A stretch of 6,839 nt of DNA, taken from positions 1-6,839 of the forward strand of contig JABMMK010000071.1 of the NCBI GenBank assembly GCA_013205605.1, given 5' to 3'. The notes below the pieces were generated by a model. It ran no database searches. It was not told where the DNA came from and saw only the letters and a program-made list of their open reading frames with translations. Position numbers and translations under genes: made by a program. Origin of the DNA: Cytophagales bacterium (lineage in GTDB: Bacteria > Bacteroidota > Bacteroidia > Cytophagales > Spirosomataceae). This document shows, one piece after another, positions 4,751-6,839 of the stretch; position 1 is the stretch's first letter; every line of letters begins with the position of its first letter.

Positions 4751-6839
4751 ATGAAACGTATTCTCATATTCAGTATTTTATTTTTAAGTATTTCAGCAAA
4801 AGGCCAGACTAATTTATTTCCTCACGCCCAACAAAAATGGGTAGATTCCGTTTTTGCTACCTTGACCATCGATCAAAAAATAGGCCAAGTATTAATGCCA
4901 CGCGGAAATTCAAATCCAGTGTACGATACGACTCGCTTATTTTCGATCATTAGGGATTATCACGTGGGAGGATTTGTTCTTTTTGCAGGATACCCGACGG
5001 TTCAGGCCCGATTGGTCAATGAGCTTCAAAAGCGATCAAAAGTTCCTCTTTTTATTGGCATGGATTTAGAGTGGGGCCTGAATATGCGATTAGATTCCAC
5101 GGTTCGGTTTCCTTACCAAATGACCCTAGGCGCGATGCAGGGGAATGATGCGCTCATTGAGAAGATGGGGTTTCAAATAGCCCAGCAATGTAAAAGGATA
5201 GGTGTGCATATTAATTATGCGCCTGTGGTAGATGTCAATAATAATCCGGCTAATCCTGTGATCAACTTTAGATCTTTTGGGGAAAATCGAGATTTAGTTA
5301 CCCAAAAGGCGCTGGCCTACATGCGGGGATTACAAAAGGGGGGAATCATCACTTCTGCTAAGCATTTTCCAGGGCATGGCGACACGGGCGTAGATTCACA
5401 TTATGATATTCCTGTGCTTCAGCATACCCGAAATCGATTGGATAGCTTGGAGCTTTTTCCCTACAAAGAATTGATTTCAAAGGGCCTCCAAGGAATTATG
5501 GTGGGGCATTTGAGCATTCCTTCGCTCGACTCGACGGCGTCTTTAGCGAGTACCATGTCTAAGCCGATTGTCACTGGACTTTTGCGAGATGAAATGAAGT
5601 TTGACGGATTGGTTTTTACTGATGCGATGGACATGAAGGGCGCCACTAAAATGTTTCCTGAAGGAACGGCTAACGTAAAAGCACTCTTGGCCGGTAACGA
5701 TATTTTAGAAACGTTTGTGGATGTACCTGCGGCCTTTAATGCGATTAAGTCGGCATTAGAGAAAAATGAAATCTCAATAGAAGACCTTGACAAAAGAGTC
5801 AAGCGCATTTTAAATGCCAAAGCATGGGCAGGATTAGACCGTTATCAAGCGATTCAAATGAATGACCTGATTAAGGATTTAAATCCGATTCAATCAGAGG
5901 TTTTGAAGAGGCAATTAGCAGAAAAATCCATTACCCTTTTAAAGAATAGCGAAAGTATGCTTCCGCTCAGGCGCTTGGATACATTAAAGATTGCGACTTT
6001 GGCCATCGGGAAGGCTAACTATGGTGCTGTTTTCCCCACGGAATTTCAAAAAATGGCCGAAAATTATGTGGAAATGCCTCATTTTTATCTAGATGAATTA
6101 AGTGCTGATTCGACTATTTTGCGGGTAGAAAAGGAATTGGAAAAGTATAATACGGTGCTTGTAGGGATTCACGGAATCTCCTACCGACCTGTTAATAATT
6201 ATGCCATCAAAGCACCTATTCAAGCCTTAGTGAAGCGTTTTTCCACATCAAAATCCATTGTCACGCATTTTGCCAATCCATTTACTTTGACCCAATTTGA
6301 AAATTTGAATCGTGCCTCGGCATTGATTATGACGTATCAGGATGGGATAGCCCAACAAGAAGCTGCGGCGGAGATGATTTTTGGTGGTATTGCCGCGGAG
6401 GGAAAAATGCCAGTAAGCGCCTCGAAAGATTATCCTTTTGGCTTAGGACTTGTGACTCCTACTTTTGCCAGATTGCAATATAACGTATTGCCCGAAGCAG
6501 TCGGAATACAAGGAAGTTATTTGGCCCAACAAGTGGATTCGCTGGCCAATTTAGCCATTCAAATTAAAGGGACTCCTGGTGCAGTGGTGCTGATCGCCAA
6601 GGAAGGGAAAGTCATCTATCATAAAGCGTATGGCAGTCAAATTTATGAAACCAATGAGCCACTAAAAAAATCAGATATCTTTGATTTGGCGTCGATCACC
6701 AAGATTTCTACTTCAGTACCAGCTTTGATGCATTGGCAAGATCAAGGAAAATTTTCGGTTCAGAACACCATGGGGGAATTTATTCCAGCACTGGCGAACA
6801 GCAATAAAAAGGATTTGAAGTATGAGGATATCTTAACAC
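4751..6839 (+). CDS. Secreted NagZ-type GH3 glycosidase fused to a serine beta-lactamase-fold hydrolase (partial, 3' end outside window)
   Basis: The frame stays open for 696 codons to the window end, so the protein is C-terminally incomplete. Residues 1-19 look like a Sec signal peptide (MKR, then hydrophobic ILIFSILFLSIS, then AKGQ) without a lipobox cysteine. About 28-358 is a GH3 catalytic barrel. KHFPGHG (204-210) plus DSH (215-217) forms the complete NagZ signature, with the Asp215/His217 dyad as predicted acid/base, and Asp291 in VFTDAMDM is the likely nucleophile. RSFGEN (174-179) and GMDLEWG (103-109) are further GH3 features. About 385-570 is the second GH3 domain, opening EKSITLLKNSESMLPL. 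From about 590 a serine-hydrolase domain begins, with Ser648-Ile-Thr-Lys651 as its SxxK nucleophile motif. The Tyr-x-Asn and later motifs lie beyond the window. The likely role is removal of GlcNAc from muropeptides outside the cytoplasm, with the second domain cutting an amide or ester. The activity of that second domain is inference. Confidence 0.92.
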   Translation, partial: MKRILIFSILFLSISAKGQTNLFPHAQQKWVDSVFATLTIDQKIGQVLMPRGNSNPVYDTTRLFSIIRDYHVGGFVLFAGYPTVQARLVNELQKRSKVPLFIGMDLEWGLNMRLDSTVRFPYQMTLGAMQGNDALIEKMGFQIAQQCKRIGVHINYAPVVDVNNNPANPVINFRSFGENRDLVTQKALAYMRGLQKGGIITSAKHFPGHGDTGVDSHYDIPVLQHTRNRLDSLELFPYKELISKGLQGIMVGHLSIPSLDSTASLASTMSKPIVTGLLRDEMKFDGLVFTDAMDMKGATKMFPEGTANVKALLAGNDILETFVDVPAAFNAIKSALEKNEISIEDLDKRVKRILNAKAWAGLDRYQAIQMNDLIKDLNPIQSEVLKRQLAEKSITLLKNSESMLPLRRLDTLKIATLAIGKANYGAVFPTEFQKMAENYVEMPHFYLDELSADSTILRVEKELEKYNTVLVGIHGISYRPVNNYAIKAPIQALVKRFSTSKSIVTHFANPFTLTQFENLNRASALIMTYQDGIAQQEAAAEMIFGGIAAEGKMPVSASKDYPFGLGLVTPTFARLQYNVLPEAVGIQGSYLAQQVDSLANLAIQIKGTPGAVVLIAKEGKVIYHKAYGSQIYETNEPLKKSDIFDLASITKISTSVPALMHWQDQGKFSVQNTMGEFIPALANSNKKDLKYEDILT

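Noticed and set aside
5461..5820. 119-codon open frame on the minus strand within the GH3 fusion gene
   Set aside because: It lies wholly antisense to a clearly conserved glycosidase domain, and its translation is Ser/Leu/Ala-rich with no recognisable motif. It is a shadow of the plus-strand coding bias.
1..6839. Mobile element, phage, CRISPR, defence or toxin-antitoxin system
   Set aside because: Every complete gene is a recognisable core gene and the partial one is a known type of cell-wall enzyme. I saw no transposase, integrase, spaced repeat array, tRNA or target-site duplication.

Overview
The window looks like an ordinary chromosomal housekeeping segment of a Bacteroidota genome, probably from the Cytophagales side, though that finer placement is a guess. 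The phylum call rests on four things. Gene starts lack Shine-Dalgarno sequences and have A/T-rich leaders. Several upstream regions carry the Bacteroidota-type -7 box TAnnTTTG. The PurM is of the long, divergent form (389 aa). The HemB, Nfu and secreted GH3/serine-hydrolase proteins all have a Bacteroidota-like character. I see no mobile element, CRISPR array, tRNA, rRNA or other sign of recent transfer.

Layout: hemB (53-1024) and purM (1028-2197) lie head to tail with 3 nt between them and are probably one transcript joining tetrapyrrole and purine synthesis. A 112-nt gap with a good Bacteroidota promoter (2209-2240) leads into the ribosomal protein pair rplU (L21, 2310-2624) and rpmA (L27, 2664-3071), closed by a textbook hairpin terminator (3094-3121). 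Next comes a NifU-like Fe-S scaffold gene (3176-3769) with its own likely promoter. It converges on tpiA (minus strand, 3839-4600), and the two share a long hairpin (3786-3827). A 150-nt divergent spacer (4601-4750) separates tpiA from a large plus-strand gene that starts at 4751 and runs off the window end. That gene encodes a secreted NagZ-type GH3 glycosidase fused to a C-terminal serine beta-lactamase-fold domain, a likely peptidoglycan or muropeptide hydrolase.

Functionally these are core genes: haem (HemB), purines (PurM), ribosome 50S assembly (L21, L27), Fe-S cluster delivery (Nfu), glycolysis (TpiA) and cell-wall turnover or recycling (GH3 fusion). No pathway unites them beyond the small operons. 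I found no undescribed multi-gene system. The points most worth a second look are the GH3/serine-hydrolase fusion, an unusual roughly 50-residue Ala/Lys/Pro/Glu/Val-rich tail on L27 containing a perfect 12-bp tandem duplication, the divergent PurM, and a few small repeats next to promoters.

No gene-free stretch exceeds 300 bases. The longest is the tpiA/GH3 spacer of 150 nt.
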